A stretch of 64,000 bases of DNA, from the NCBI GenBank assembly GCA_029204225.1, contig CM055101.1:1-64000 (forward strand). The letters are read 5' to 3'. This DNA is from Diphasiastrum complanatum (taxonomy: Eukaryota > Streptophyta > Lycopodiopsida > Lycopodiales > Lycopodiaceae). Shown piece by piece: positions 46,472 through 58,207 of this stretch; the stretch's first letter is position 1, and each line of letters starts with the position of its first letter. A program made the translations under genes and the position numbers. A model generated the notes under the pieces. It saw only the letters and a program-made list of their open reading frames with translations, had not been told where the DNA came from and did not search any database.

Positions 46472-49284
46472 AAAGCGAGGTATCCTTGTGATTCCCAAGC
46501 TTGCTCTCTGCCTTTCAAACACTGCCTTATCCAAAGGTTTTGTCAAAATGTCAGCTACTGTCTACTTGTCTGGAATGAACACAGTCTTCAACTCGTCTCT
46601 CATGATGTGTTTCGTTCTTGAATGAAACACAAGATCCTTTGTCAAATGTATAGCAAAGATTTTGTCCATGTATAACATCAGCAGCTCATCAGTCTTTTCT
46701 CCCAGTCCAAATGGAACTGTTTGAGCGATGTCAGCTCATTAGCCATTTTGGCTACAACAACGTACTCTGCCTCACAAGAAGATTGGGCAATTATGGTACA
46801 ACTACATCTGCTGTGATGGTACAGCCTCCTAAGATGCCCTTGCAATCATCTTTGATAGATGCCTAGCTCACATAACTGTAGGACTTCACCTGAAATATTG
46901 CATCACGATAATAGCAAAGCCCATAGTCCTTTGTATGCTGCAGGTACTACAGGATCCTCTTGGCAATTTTCTAGCCTTGTAGGTCCTGGAATAATATTGA
47001 ACTGGCTCAGTCTAAACACTGTGTAAGAAATGTCTAGTCATGTATTATCTACTAAGTATATCAAAGAACCAACAAGCCTTTTGTAGTTCTTATGCAACAT
47101 AGCTTCCCATTCTGCATTGTCTCTAGGACAGTCTTCATTTTTTAGCACTGTGCTAGGAACCATTAGAGTGTTTACTCCCTTGCAATCTGCCATTTGAAAA
47201 TCATTAATGATTTTTTACTATACCTTGATTGTTGTAGATATAATCTACCACCCTTGAGATCTCTGTGAATCTGCAAGCCCACGTAGCATTTTGCTTCACC
47301 TAGGTCTGATATTTCAAAGTGCCTTGAAATATTCTCCTTCACCTATGCAATCAGCGTGTTGCTCTTTGACAGAATTAGTCTGTCATCTACATAGACACAG
47401 AGACTACTTCTTCATTTATTTATGTCACATAGACATTGTAATCAGCCATTAAAGGCTGGTAGCCTAAGGAGCTGAGTGTGTGATCCTTCTTGTACCACTG
47501 CCTGGCGAACTATTTCAGTTCGTAGATGCTCTTTTGCATTCTGCATACATGGTCAGCAAACGGCTTACAAGAAAAACCTGATAGCTGATCCATGTAGACT
47601 TCTTCCTTCAGATATCCATGCGAAAACGTTGTCTTTTCATCTACAATATGGATCTTCACATTGTAGGCTGTTGCATATACAAGCAATATGTGTATAGATG
47701 TATGATTGACTATAGGAGAAATTTTTTCAATATAGTCAATGCAATACTTCCGCGAGAAACCCTTGGCAACTAGCCTAGCTTTATATTTTGATACATTGTC
47801 GTCTGGTCCGTATTTGAACTTGTAGATCCACTTACATTTGACAATCTTTCTGTCTGCTGGTACTGGATCAATAGTCCATACTTTGTTCTGCTCCAAGGAG
47901 TTTATTGCATCTTCCATGGCCTTGATCCAGTTGTTCTTTCTGGATTGTCAACGGTTTCTTCATAGGTCTGTGCTTCACCTGCAAATTCACAAAAAAAAAA
48001 AATCTTCTTGGGTAGAAGTTGAATTGTCTTTGATAGATTCTTTTCTTTCCTTTGTAGATCTCCTTGGAGATGGTGTAGGTTCAGCGACTGCTTTGCCTTT
48101 GTCTTTCTTATTGACAGCAGGACCACTGTGCATTGAAGGTGTTCTAGGTATAGGCTGCATGTCGGTCTATTCATCATCTGAACTGTCGCTCAGTTCATTC
48201 AGAGTTTGAACGTCTTGATCCAGATGTTCAGGGTCTACTCCCTGTGTTTGTGTGACAGGTTGTAATACTGCTTGCTAAGAATCTCATAGCTGACTGGATT
48301 ACCGTCAGCCATCATTCTTTTCTGGTCAATCTTGACATCTCTGATAGTGTTTACTTCCTTGATTTGAAGCATGTAGATTCTATAGTATGAAGAATGTACA
48401 TCGTATCGTACAAGGAATCCTTGTTCCACCTTTTCATCTAGCTTTTTTCTCTTCTTGTCTGAAACGTGTGCGTATGTGTGCATCTTGTTGCTTCCATGAG
48501 AGTCTTGTTTTTCCTCCCGGCAACACCATTGTGTTGTGGTGTATACATTGTAGTCTTCATGTGAAGGATGCCACGACTGCTATAGAGATCAACAAATATG
48601 GTTGGAGACATATTCTCCACCTTTGTTAGTTCGTAGCTGCTTGAATTTATTCTCAGTCCACTTCTCAGCCCAATTTATGACATTTTGTAAATTTTTCAAG
48701 TGCCTCTGACTTGTTGTGGATGAAGTAGACAATTGCAAACTTAATGAAATCATGAATGAATGATATAGTATCTTGATCCTCCCACAAAGACCACATCAAA
48801 GGGTCCGCAGATGTATGAGTGATCAACTCCAGGAGTTCTGTCGCTCTGAAGAAGTCCTTTGCAAAAGGTGTACACCACATCAAAGGAGTTCTGTCGCTCT
48901 GAAGGAGTCCTCTATTGCACGCATCATAGGAACTCAGATTGGTTGCAATCATGTTGCATGTTTCATCAGTGAATGTCACATGCATGTCCGCATTTGCTAT
49001 CTTTACAACAGATAGTAAATCTTTTTGTAGTGTAGGTACGTACGGGACATCATCTAGTCTTCTGTCTCTGCCGTTGGTGTTCAGCCATAGCACTCCCGTT
49101 CCGCTCACTTCATGTCGCGATCCATCTCCTAGAATGATGTACATGGATGAATCTGTCTGTCAAAAGTCAGCTATCATTTGCTTCATTTTCACAAATTGTG
49201 ACGTAGCTTCTAAATCAAGGACTACTTCTTGTACATCGGCTTGTGATGTAGCACATACATCAGTGCACATATAAGTGGATGTTG
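46472..49284 (-). pseudogene. pol: Copia C2 pol remnant, copy 2
   Basis: Same as 18903-21715. One substitution near 47905 changes Met to Leu at the RT start; the remaining decay is shared. Confidence 0.8.
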
Positions 49285-49927
49285 GCTCATGTGCTTATTT
49301 GATCTTCCACCTCTTGTCATTCTTCGATCATCAATCCTGGATGATCACCCTTTGCGACTCTAGGCATCTACGATATATGATTGAGCTCTTTGCTACTCTC
49401 CATCGATTGAACTAATTCCACACCTTCTTGCCCTGCACCTAATGCAACCAAGAGCTCGAGTTGGAGAAGGCGCTTTTTTACAACTCAAGAAGAGGAGATT
49501 TTTTAGTCACACTACATCTGGGTGATCTTACATAAAAAAATTCTAGAGATTTAATCCATATGTGATATCACAACATTCATATAAAAGCTCATAAAAACCT
49601 TTGTGCAAGGATATCCTAGCTCCAAGAAATTTAAATCCAATCATTTTTCAATTTTTGATTGTTTGTTTGAATTTCTTGCTTATTTCATAAATTCCATACA
49701 ACCTTCAAATTTTTGGCAATCACTGAGGAACATGGAAGTACATTAAATTTGTGTGCAAACACATGGGATGCATATTCTACAAAGACTCAAATGCCAAAAG
49801 ATGATTATGTGACCCCTAAGAACTTTAGCTGTTTGATCTGTTGCATGAAGTTGACCAATAACGTAACCCTAACTATTGTTTATCTACTTATTTCCCTCAA
49901 ACCCAACAACTATTTGAGGATCGGCAC

Positions 49928-49934
49928 TATAAAT
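49928..49934 (+). promoter_or_regulatory. TATA box of the S1-like gene, copy 2
   Basis: TATAAAT, as at 22359, just upstream of the CT tract. Confidence 0.6.
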
Positions 49935-49944
49935 TAATATTCAT

Positions 49945-49971
49945 ATTCTCTTTCTCTCTCTCTCTTTTCTT

Positions 49972-50060
<89 letters not shown>
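49945..50060 (+). repeat. CT microsatellite, copy 2
   Basis: Longer than copy 1 by about 5 bp, with one TTTT run and fewer CTTT units at its start. Confidence 0.9.
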
Positions 50061-50129
50061 ATAGCGCGCGCGCCTTCCAAACATGCGGAAGATTAGAATT
50101 GCGTTAGCTTAGCTTTGTTCATCGTGACA

Positions 50130-50683
50130 ATGGTCATTGTGGCCTCAGCTCTGCTGTATGCTTCCGCTGATTCTTTTGTCGTCACCAACCGCTCCCAGCA
50201 CCCCATTACCATGACTTGTGCTTCAAAAGATAATCGTTTAGGTACGCATGTTCTGAATATCGACGACCAACGTGAGTGGCATTTTAGTGGCTTCCCTTGG
50301 ACCAGATTTTGGTGCGAGTTTCAAAAATCTGATCACAAATTCTTGAGCCAAGTTATGTGGTCGTTTCCTTTGTTTATCAACGTAAGTAGAATCTCATTTT
50401 CAAGTTTCTGTTTTACTGATAAGCTAAGCCTGTTTGAGAGGATGAACAAGTAGTTGCTTTTAAAGTTTCGATAACCGAATATGACGTTCTGCATCAGATT
50501 TGATCTTCTCCAATAAATTTCTGGATGTTTGATATAAAGAGCTATATTGCTTGACAGCATGCACATTTTCTCGATATAGACTAGGTGCTAAAAGAAGCTG
50601 GCATCTTCATGGAAAAGGATGATACAAGAGAGCAGCTATACAGAGTATGGAATGATGCCCCAACAAACTTGAAGCACAACTAG
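50130..50683 (+). CDS. S1/SPH-like secreted protein, copy 2
   Basis: Second copy of the S1-family gene: exon 1 50130-50381, intron 50382-50584, exon 2 50585-50683. I saw no coding difference from copy 1. A G-to-A change in the upstream 9-codon ORF (Val to Ile) and the CT tract length distinguish the two. With promoter, leader and splice sites present, both copies could be expressed. Confidence in family membership is moderate to good; in function it is low. Confidence 0.75.
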
Positions 50684-50850
50684 CTCTAGCGCATATACAG
50701 CTTGTAGAGGTACCTGATCCATCGAAGTTATGAGTTCACTCCCATTTGATCAATATTTCATTTTCAGTATATTAGTTAATGCTTATCATAACTTAAGAGA
50801 CAAACATGACGTTTCAAACAGATATGATGTTCTAATTAACTGGACTTGCA

Positions 50851-50985
50851 GAGAATGATGCGGCGGAAGTGGACATGAAAGTGATATCGTACAAGCTAAG
50901 GAGTGGCGGCATCAAGCAAAATTTTCCTAACGTAGAAGGAGGAGATCTAAGTAGAATTTTCTTTGCAATATTCGTTAATGAATAG
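50851..50985 (+). other. Possible orphan exon, copy 2
   Basis: Same as 23277-23411. Confidence 0.3.
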
Positions 50986-51858
50986 AAATTAGGAGTAGTT
51001 TGAAAGCTCGTGAGAGGGCGACGTAGATTAAAGTTAACGACTAAATGGTGGGAGTTTTATGATGGAAATAGGCGTGTGCAGCGTGCATTGTGGTTGATCA
51101 TCGACGCTATTTGGAATGTATCTGCAATTGAACAAGTTATTAATTTGTAATTAAATACATCTATAACGTAGTTCAGAACAGTGTCATGCGAATGAATGGC
51201 TAGGTAGATATATGCAAATTCCACATAGAAACTTAGCATCCTTTTTTATTAATGGATGCTTTAGTTTTTCTTGTAGCCAACTTATTTGTTTCCTCTCAAC
51301 GCACAAAAGTAGATCCATTTATGTCATTTTCATTTTCACATTAAACATTTGATGTGAATTGGAAATATAACAGCAAAAATTGCCCAATTGTAGCAGAAAG
51401 AATATCAGAGAACATCATAAATTGGAATGATTAAGTTGCGCATGCTCATTCGAACAAGCCTCTCTTTCTAGTAGCAACACATTCTCAAATGTAAACTGTC
51501 AATTAAGGTTGGAAATGTCAATCATGTGAAGCACGCGGTTATGTCTGCTATTGTTTTGTGCTCACCTGCATTATTGACATGTATTTTCTTATGCTTAATC
51601 TGATTACAGATCTGTGCTTAGATTTGTGTCAATACTGCAATGCTTTTCTACGTTCTGTCTGGCTATCTAATTGCTTTGTCTGCTTGTCTTCTCTTCGCTT
51701 CCGCCACCACCGCGCATTAAAGGCTGTAAAAATATCATATTTTTGTGTTTGCCTACTAAGTCACCAGTAGTGCACGCACCGAGAGAATTGAAGGGCTCGC
51801 TCTAATATTCTCCGACAATCCTAGCTTCCCCCACAAGGGTTGTCGTAAACATGATCAT
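50986..51858. other. Unassigned sequence, copy 2
   Basis: Same as 23412-24284; nothing recognisable. Confidence 0.35.
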
Positions 51859-52774
51859 TCAATGTGCAGGGTCCATGATTCTACTGACAAACATTGATGT
51901 CTCAAATTCTCGTATATGGTTATGAGCATCTTCATTGGTGTCTCCCTGGAACTGTGGTAGAGGACCTATCACTTTTGGTATTTTCTTGGTACCATTTGGA
52001 ACTACTATTGGTGTTGATATAGCACTTACTACTTGAGCACTAGATGTAGAATTAGGATCTTGTCTAGTGGAAGGATCATACCATTGGAGACTATCACTTC
52101 TACTTGAGGTCTTGTTTTAGCTTCCCAACCATCATACCTTGTCTGTTTAGAGGTTGATTCAATTGAACTCATTGGCATAGCCCCCCATTCAGATATAGAG
52201 GTCTTGTTGTCACTTGAGATCCCATCTATTGAGTTAGGTATTTCTTTGCTTATACTTTCTCTATCAGATGCGTCCATGGTACCTATCTCATCTGTTGAGG
52301 TATCAAGATGTATCTTATCTTCCTCTTTCAATAGAGACTCATCTATGCTAGAGGTTGTACTCACACCTCCAAGTTGTGTCGATGTTTCACCTACGATTTT
52401 GGTGGTATGTCACATAGGGGCAAGTCTACTGGATTTTTCAATCTGTGTTTTTCAGGCAATAACGACTCATAATCATGTGGCAAACATGCTAAAGCCAATT
52501 GTATATCAGAATCTATTTCATCTTGATCTCTACTAGGAATCAACTCAGGTTCTTGTGATGAAAGTCCCATAGGCATCATTATCCTATTATCTGATAAGTT
52601 TGAGTCTGATGGTATCCCCCTTGTATTAATGGATGGGTTTGGCTCCATAGTTGATGGAGTAGGTTCTTGTAATGAGAGATCTATAGCCAAATAAAGGTCA
52701 GAGAAGAATTCTTCTAAATTCTCATCCACATCCACAAGTAGGTGTGGGTCAGGTAGGAATCGTTCTAGCTCCAT
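51859..52774 (-). pseudogene. gag: Gypsy gag N-terminal region, other subfamily, copy 2
   Basis: Same as 24285-25200, with the two frameshifts retained and the PLPQFQGDTNEDAHN/HIREFE block at the truncated end. Confidence 0.55.
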
Positions 52775-53603
52775 TCTGGGTATCTCGGAACTGAAAGTAA
52801 TATGCGCGAGTGTATATCAGAAAACAATATAGAAAGTTTTGAAGACTTTGGTCGCTGGAAAAATTGGTAAGAGCTTCGCTAGCACAAGTGAGGAATGAAT
52901 CGAATTCAGCCAACTTATAGGTGAATTTGGAGGGTCCATTACACAGAATACTAGTTTGGCTAATCAGCTCTATAAAAAAATTTGCAAGCTTGCTCAGTAC
53001 TGTGAAAATAGGCTATGAAAATCTCGGCGAAGGTTTTTGAGGCTCTGAACCCATTCGGCGAACATTTTCCAGGTCTCGCGAAGGATGAACCTTCGCCCAA
53101 GTATTGTCATAAATGCAATTTTCATGATCTGAACCTATGGACAACCTAATTTTAGCATTTTAAGTCCATCTAGCATGTCGACGAAGGTTTATGAGGAGAG
53201 TAAGGTGCTCAACGAAGGTTCCCAAAATGGCATATTGCTGATCATTTGCCTATCTAAAAAACAGGTACTTTTTCGGGAAAAGAACCTCGTCCAACTCAGT
53301 ATAGATATATTTGAAGTAGATGTATAATCTGAAAGCTCATTGACGATTTCCAATACTGTATGGGCAACATATGACCACCACAGTAATTTTATAAGTAATT
53401 TTCCATCAAAAATTATCTTCTGAAAATACTTTCCTTCCTCTTTTCCACTCTGATGACTTTTATGACTTTTGCTCATCAATCTTTCCTAGTTTTTTCTTCT
53501 TTTCTCTGTTTTTTTTTTTAACTGTCTTCTCCAAACAAAATTAACAAATAAGTAGTGAAAAATAAAAAAAATTGAAAAACAAATAAAAATAAAAATCATT
53601 GGA
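52775..53603 (-). mobile_element. Non-coding Gypsy-related sequence, copy 2
   Basis: Same as 25201-26029. Confidence 0.4.
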
Positions 53604-55261
53604 TCATGCTTGCTGAACTGGCGGAGTAGGCTGCCAAAACTTGCGTAATCGACTGCCATTCACAAGAGTATCAAACCGGTTTCTGTCCAAGTGCTCAAGA
53701 ATCACTGCTCCACAATTCCGAATTTCCTTCATTCTATACGGGCCTTCGCCGGTAAATTAATCGACGATCGTGTCATGCCTTACTACGGGCTTTCTCTGCT
53801 GCTAACACATGAACTGCCATCAATCTGAAGCTCTTTCTTTATCATATCTGCAACATGAGGACTACAACGATAGAACTTTGTAACCTTTGGAACTACATCA
53901 GGTATTAAAGGTATGGTGTGTCCAATAACCGACGTCAGAATACCCTTGAGATCTTGATAAGTCCATGCAAAACAATTTTGATACTTAATAAGTAACGTTC
54001 ATAGCGCTTGAAACTCTTCAGGATTAAGTTGTGATCCAACTTGTACAATCTTTTTTGGTTCTCCTGGTCCAGCAAGATTTATAGGCTGTGTCCTAGCTGG
54101 GCCATCATAAACATCTTTCGGTTCTGGCACCTGTTCTTCGAGTTCACGATGTGCTTTGGGTAACATGATAACCACATCATCCAGTGTATAGCGTTTAAAA
54201 TGTTCAAGCATATCATGCTGGACTCCATCTGCTTGCTCTTTATCGAAAGGACTTGTCTTGGATCTTCGCTTAGCCTTCTTAGCAGGAATTGATCATGTAG
54301 GTGATGACTTCTGAGAAGATAAACTCTTTTTCGAAGGTGAAGAATTCCTAGACGATGATGTCTTGCTAGAACTCTGACTTGTAGAATCATCCTTGACTTT
54401 TCCTTTGCCTTTATCCAGTAAGGGTGGCACATTCTTTGAATCAATCTTTTGAGGAGAATTTTCCCATTTTAGGACCGTATTATAATGTTGCTTAGCTTGT
54501 TTCTTTGTCATTGACCCTGTGACCCTGTCTTCTTTCAATATAATTGCTTTTGGCGGTTTTGTTGTTGATTCATCATGAATATTACGCACTCCAAATTTGG
54601 TCGGATCCATATGATTTAGAATCTGCTCATCAGTAAGTTCTGCATTGTCATCATAAGTCAAGGCATGACTCACAAGAATGAGTTCATCTTCAATCGGATC
54701 TGGTATAGGCTCCATTGATATCCAAGATACATTCAGCTCATTCGATGGAAAAGTGATCGGTGTATCCAAGCTTCGATCCAATAATGAAATCTCGCTCAAA
54801 TTTGACTGATTATCTTGTTGACACATATATCTTGTTGTACAGTCAATCGTTGCAAGAGCTTCATTCTAGTTGACAGTATTGGTTTGAGAATCATAATGAG
54901 CTCCCAAATTTTTTAGTTGTATGATCCATTATTGATGAATCATCATCCTGTTTTTGAACCACTGGTTTGATAGTCCAAGTTGCAGGATCAACCTTGACTG
55001 CACGTTCAGAATTTTCAAAAGTGATTTTTCCGGTACCCCAGTTACGAATTACTTGCTCAACTCATAACCATGGGTGTCCCAATAGGACTCGATAGACATT
55101 TGGTGCTTCTGGTAAGTCCATTACTATGAAAGTAATGTAGTCTGGCAATTCTAATAGGTATATCTTCAACCATTCCTCACGGACGGATCAGCTAGCTTAA
55201 TGGCAAAAGTCGCAAATTTTATCTTTGTAAGGCCCCATTTTGCACATAGCTTTGTTGAAAT
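53604..55261 (-). pseudogene. pol: Gypsy G4 protease, linker and deleted pol
   Basis: This is the more complete version of 26030-27196. From 55261 the minus strand gives the retropepsin C-terminal half (AKVANFIFV is its opposite-strand shadow). The APNVYRVLLG block follows near 55100, then the variable linker to 54293, the RT opening (about 53950) and the integrase tail ending at 53604. Gag is missing: protease is joined at 55261 directly to leader sequence near the primer site. RT, RNase H and integrase core are missing too. The element thus keeps 5' LTR, primer site and two short pol pieces. Confidence 0.75.
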
Positions 55262-55385
55262 CTAAAGCAAAATCACTCCCAAACTAATCCTAAATGCAGA
55301 TTTAACACTATTCATGCCACGACAAGATGCCTAATGCAAGCTAACCATCCAACAAACATGCTACAAACTATAAAATTGGCATAGC
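55262..55385 (-). mobile_element. Gypsy G4 leader remnant
   Basis: Homologous to 6615-6741 of G1 (and to the G2 leader). The rest of the leader and all of gag are deleted at 55262. Confidence 0.7.
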
Positions 55386-55403
55386 TTCCCAACAACGGCG
55401 CCA
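55386..55403 (-). promoter_or_regulatory. Primer binding site of Gypsy G4 (tRNA-Asp type)
   Basis: The minus strand reads TGGCGCCGTTGTTGGGAA; the first 11 bases match the tRNA-Asp complement perfectly. The three mismatches in 18 are C-to-T, C-to-T and G-to-A. Confidence 0.8.
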
Positions 55404-55407
55404 AAAT

Positions 55408-56145
55408 TGTAGTGGGTTTCTTTTCTTGTCTATTCTCAACCCAAGATCTAATCAATCTAGCATCAAGGTGAAGTTAGTTGTCACGCGTAGATTCGTTCCC
55501 ATGAGAGCGATAGCATAGTTCAAATTTTAGCATGAATGGAAGATTCACATCTAACTCTACCATCCACTAACCCTAAGCATTAACACTACATTGATTAACA
55601 CTAGATCCACAATGAAGATAGCTTACTCTTTCTCTCTCTCCCTTTCTCTCTCATAAAAAGTATAAAAACATGCAATCCCAATAACAATCAGATCCAACAA
55701 TTAGTAAAACACAATAAAAGCACGAGAGATGGAGGAAAAGTGATAGAGAGCAAGGACATTCATAAATCCATTTCACAAGAGATCCAATCTGCTTTAATGA
55801 AATGAAGATATGTACATGTGTAGGAAACTTGAGTTGGTCCCTTTTTATAGTAGAGAGGAGGACCCTGGCCTCTGAATCCTATTGGTCCATTTCTGCCTCC
55901 CTAATTATTCAAATTTAAAAAAGAGTGGGAACCACCCAAGGAAACCCAACTTTATTCACTAACTTGACATTTAGGCTCTGCGACATTAAAAGTCCCACAA
56001 AAAGGCCTAAAGTCCTTTTATTGACCTGCTAATTAATCAAATAACTATGTGATCATCAGGTTGGACTTACACACGCAGGGTGTCAAATCCCTCTCAATTA
56101 TTAACTAGGGTTAGGGTTTCCTTGGGATCCGCAAACACTCCAACA
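55408..56145 (-). repeat. 5' LTR of Gypsy G4
   Basis: TG...CA LTR of about 738 bp aligned with those of G1 and G2. Its outer flank (56146-56323) matches the flank of the G1 LTR. Confidence 0.82.
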
Positions 56146-56535
56146 GCTAAGTATTTCTATTTGTTCTTCTATGGAGGAATTATCAATTTGAACATCACTT
56201 ACGCATTCCAAACTGGTAGAAGGAATTGGTGGTATCGTATTGCAAGTAATTGGAGATTTGTGATTGTGTTGTCCGGTTGAATCTAGACTAGGACCATTGT
56301 GTTCATCTTGAGTGACTAGTGTCACACTGGTATTAGCAGAGAAGCATATTCAACAATATTTCAACTTATTAAGGATGCCTTTAAGCAAGTTTGAATTAGA
56401 AAAGTCCCTATCCCTAGGTCATATCACTTGAAGACATATCTAAAAATATTGCTTGAAAGGAAATTATGATATCAATGGACTATGGAGTATACATTTTAGA
56501 ACCTTGCCAGGAATACATTGAACTTATGCATAAAA
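56146..56535. other. LTR flank shared with G1, then unassigned sequence
   Basis: 56146-56323 is homologous to 7497-7677, with the minus strand open in the same frame. Homology stops at about 56323, where the minus strand reads TACCAG before the shared part, resembling a splice acceptor. 56324-56535 shows nothing recognisable. Confidence 0.4.
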
Positions 56536-57857
56536 TCATTGGTACCCCATTTCATATAGAGGAAATGTATAAAACTGATGGAAGATCCATATCATATAGT
56601 TTATCAAACAACTTCTTTGTTGATCTAAATTATCTAAATAATAACATAAGGCTTTAACAGCCATTATCATTGTCTCTCCATTTGGACTGAATCTAGAATG
56701 AGCAACGCAAATTTCATTATTTTGAAAGTGCCTCAAGTAGTGGCCGAGGCCACTATCCCTATATAAAGATGATGAATGTTGTCTGAAGCCCCCTCGACAA
56801 GTAGCAAAGTCATCGATAAAAAGTGTATTCTGCAATCACAAAATTGAAGTTTTTAGCATAGATTGAATTAAGCAAAACACATACATCAGATAATTAAATG
56901 TACAGTAAACCTTTTAAACTTACACATTCATCATCATTCACTGCAACTAGATCGGGGATGATCTATATTGTGACCACTCATTGAAGAAGAGTCATCAGCA
57001 AATTTCATAACAGATGGACGAGGGAATCTCAGTTGGGCTTGGAATGAAATAAATTTCTCATCAGAAGGCAAACTTCATCCATTGGCACTAATGTTTGCCA
57101 TAGCCCAGGACAAACGTTCCTCACCAGTCATAATTCCCTACTCATCGTCATAGTCAATGCCCGGCACCAAGTCTTCGGTTTCAAAATCAACAATGTCAGA
57201 GAACTCAATAATGGTGCTTGACAATAGACAAAGCACCTCATCCTCACGATAATTAAAAAAAACACATAAATTTGTCGTTGTAATATACACATCTTCATTT
57301 ATATAATATTTTGGCAAATCAAAAAAGCATTTAGAATGTACATTAGCAATATTTTTCTCAGTATTGGCATTAGAGCCAAGGAAAGCATCCCTCAACATAT
57401 CATTATCTACACTCAAATATTCAGTGTCTTTATTAGGAATATCAACCAAGAAATGACTGATATCCTTTATGGAATGTTCAGTAGTGGAGGATGAAGGGAT
57501 CTCAATATCAAGAATCGAAGTATCTGACTCTACTGGGATTTGTACCAAAAGAAAAAACACAAATCTGGCCTGATACTCTAGAAAACAACAATTTTGATTA
57601 CAAACATTACATTCATTGGAATTCTTAAATTGATCAAAAAATCTAGTGTACATCCTGTCTAGCCACTGCTTATAATGTGGAAAAGTATGTACAAGATCAA
57701 TGAAATGCATAAACGGCAAATTAGACGTAGAGATTGGAGGGATACTGACTATATCCCTGAATCTGATATACTGCTCATAAAAAAAAAAGGACTCTGTTGT
57801 GCCATACTGAACACATTTAGAAAAGGCCAGAAGAGGGACTTGAAGTACTCTATGCGC
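56536..57857 (-). CDS. Unidentified host-type gene or pseudogene, spliced
   Basis: A minus-strand frame is open from 57857 to a TAG at 57138 (about 239 codons). It includes TTESFFFYEQYIRFRDIVS, HFIDLVHTFPHYKQWLDRMY, a CNVCNQNCC cluster and an acidic C-terminal half. Coding-like text continues after the stop in a neighbouring frame (EERLSWAMANISANG, LRFPRPSVMKFADDSSSMSG), so there is at least one frameshift. An ideal intron (GTAAGT at 56923 to TTGCAG at 56830, 94 bp) leads to an exon starting NTLFIDDFATCRGGF with SGLGHYLRHF and HSRFSPNGETMIM. I do not recognise the family and see no transposon domain. A start ATG at 57920 (MASSSDPSR) is followed by a stop. It is probably a decayed or mis-phased host gene. 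Confidence 0.4.
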
Positions 57858-58170
57858 TTAGCTATACCAAACTCAGAGAGAAAACAAATGCTAACGACTA
57901 GGATCAGAGGAGGAAGCCATTGAATAGTATCGGTTTTGTGCGAGAGGGGAATAACCAAATATGAAGGGATAACACTATGCACCCACAGAAACGATATGTA
58001 CGAACAACATATCGCTCTTGTGCGCACAAAGAAAGAGATTACAAAAAGGGAACAAACAGGGCGTGCATAGAAGTGATACATGACGAAAATAGATATAAAA
58101 TACGCGCGTAGCGAATCGATATGAGCGAAACCCGAGAAAGTAAAAAAAAAAACTTTTTGGGGATCGTGTC

Positions 58171-58207
58171 CTTTATAGTCGTCTCACATGTGCGAGTCAA
58201 CGGTCAA
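58171..58207 (-). promoter_or_regulatory. Putative promoter with TATA box, E/G-box-like site and two W-boxes
   Basis: On the minus strand, TTGACC (58202-58207) and TTGACT (58195-58200) W-box cores are followed by CACATGTG (58185-58192) and TATAAAG (58171-58177). This lies about 250 bp upstream of the ATG at 57920. Tandem W-boxes suggest WRKY control of the unidentified gene; that is inference. Confidence 0.4.

Larger units (their letters stand above)
27206..54770. repeat. Copy 2 of the ~27.56-kb direct tandem duplication
   Basis: The unit begins in a plus-oriented Gypsy leader at 27206 (the first 370 bp correspond to sequence left of the window in copy 1) and ends at 54770, where the homologous copy 1 sequence stops at 27196. 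Every element and gene of copy 1 is present at +27569 to +27574, including the Copia nest, the SINE, the CACTA fragment and the S1-like gene. Beyond 54770 the Gypsy pol reads on without interruption, so this end resembles the ancestral state and 27196 the rearranged one. Confidence 0.93.

Noticed and set aside
57749-58081. Minus-strand 110-codon hydrophobic open frame as a membrane protein
   Set aside because: It overlaps the presumed leader and start of the unidentified gene in another frame; the neighbouring frame has better protein-like composition and leads into the intron.
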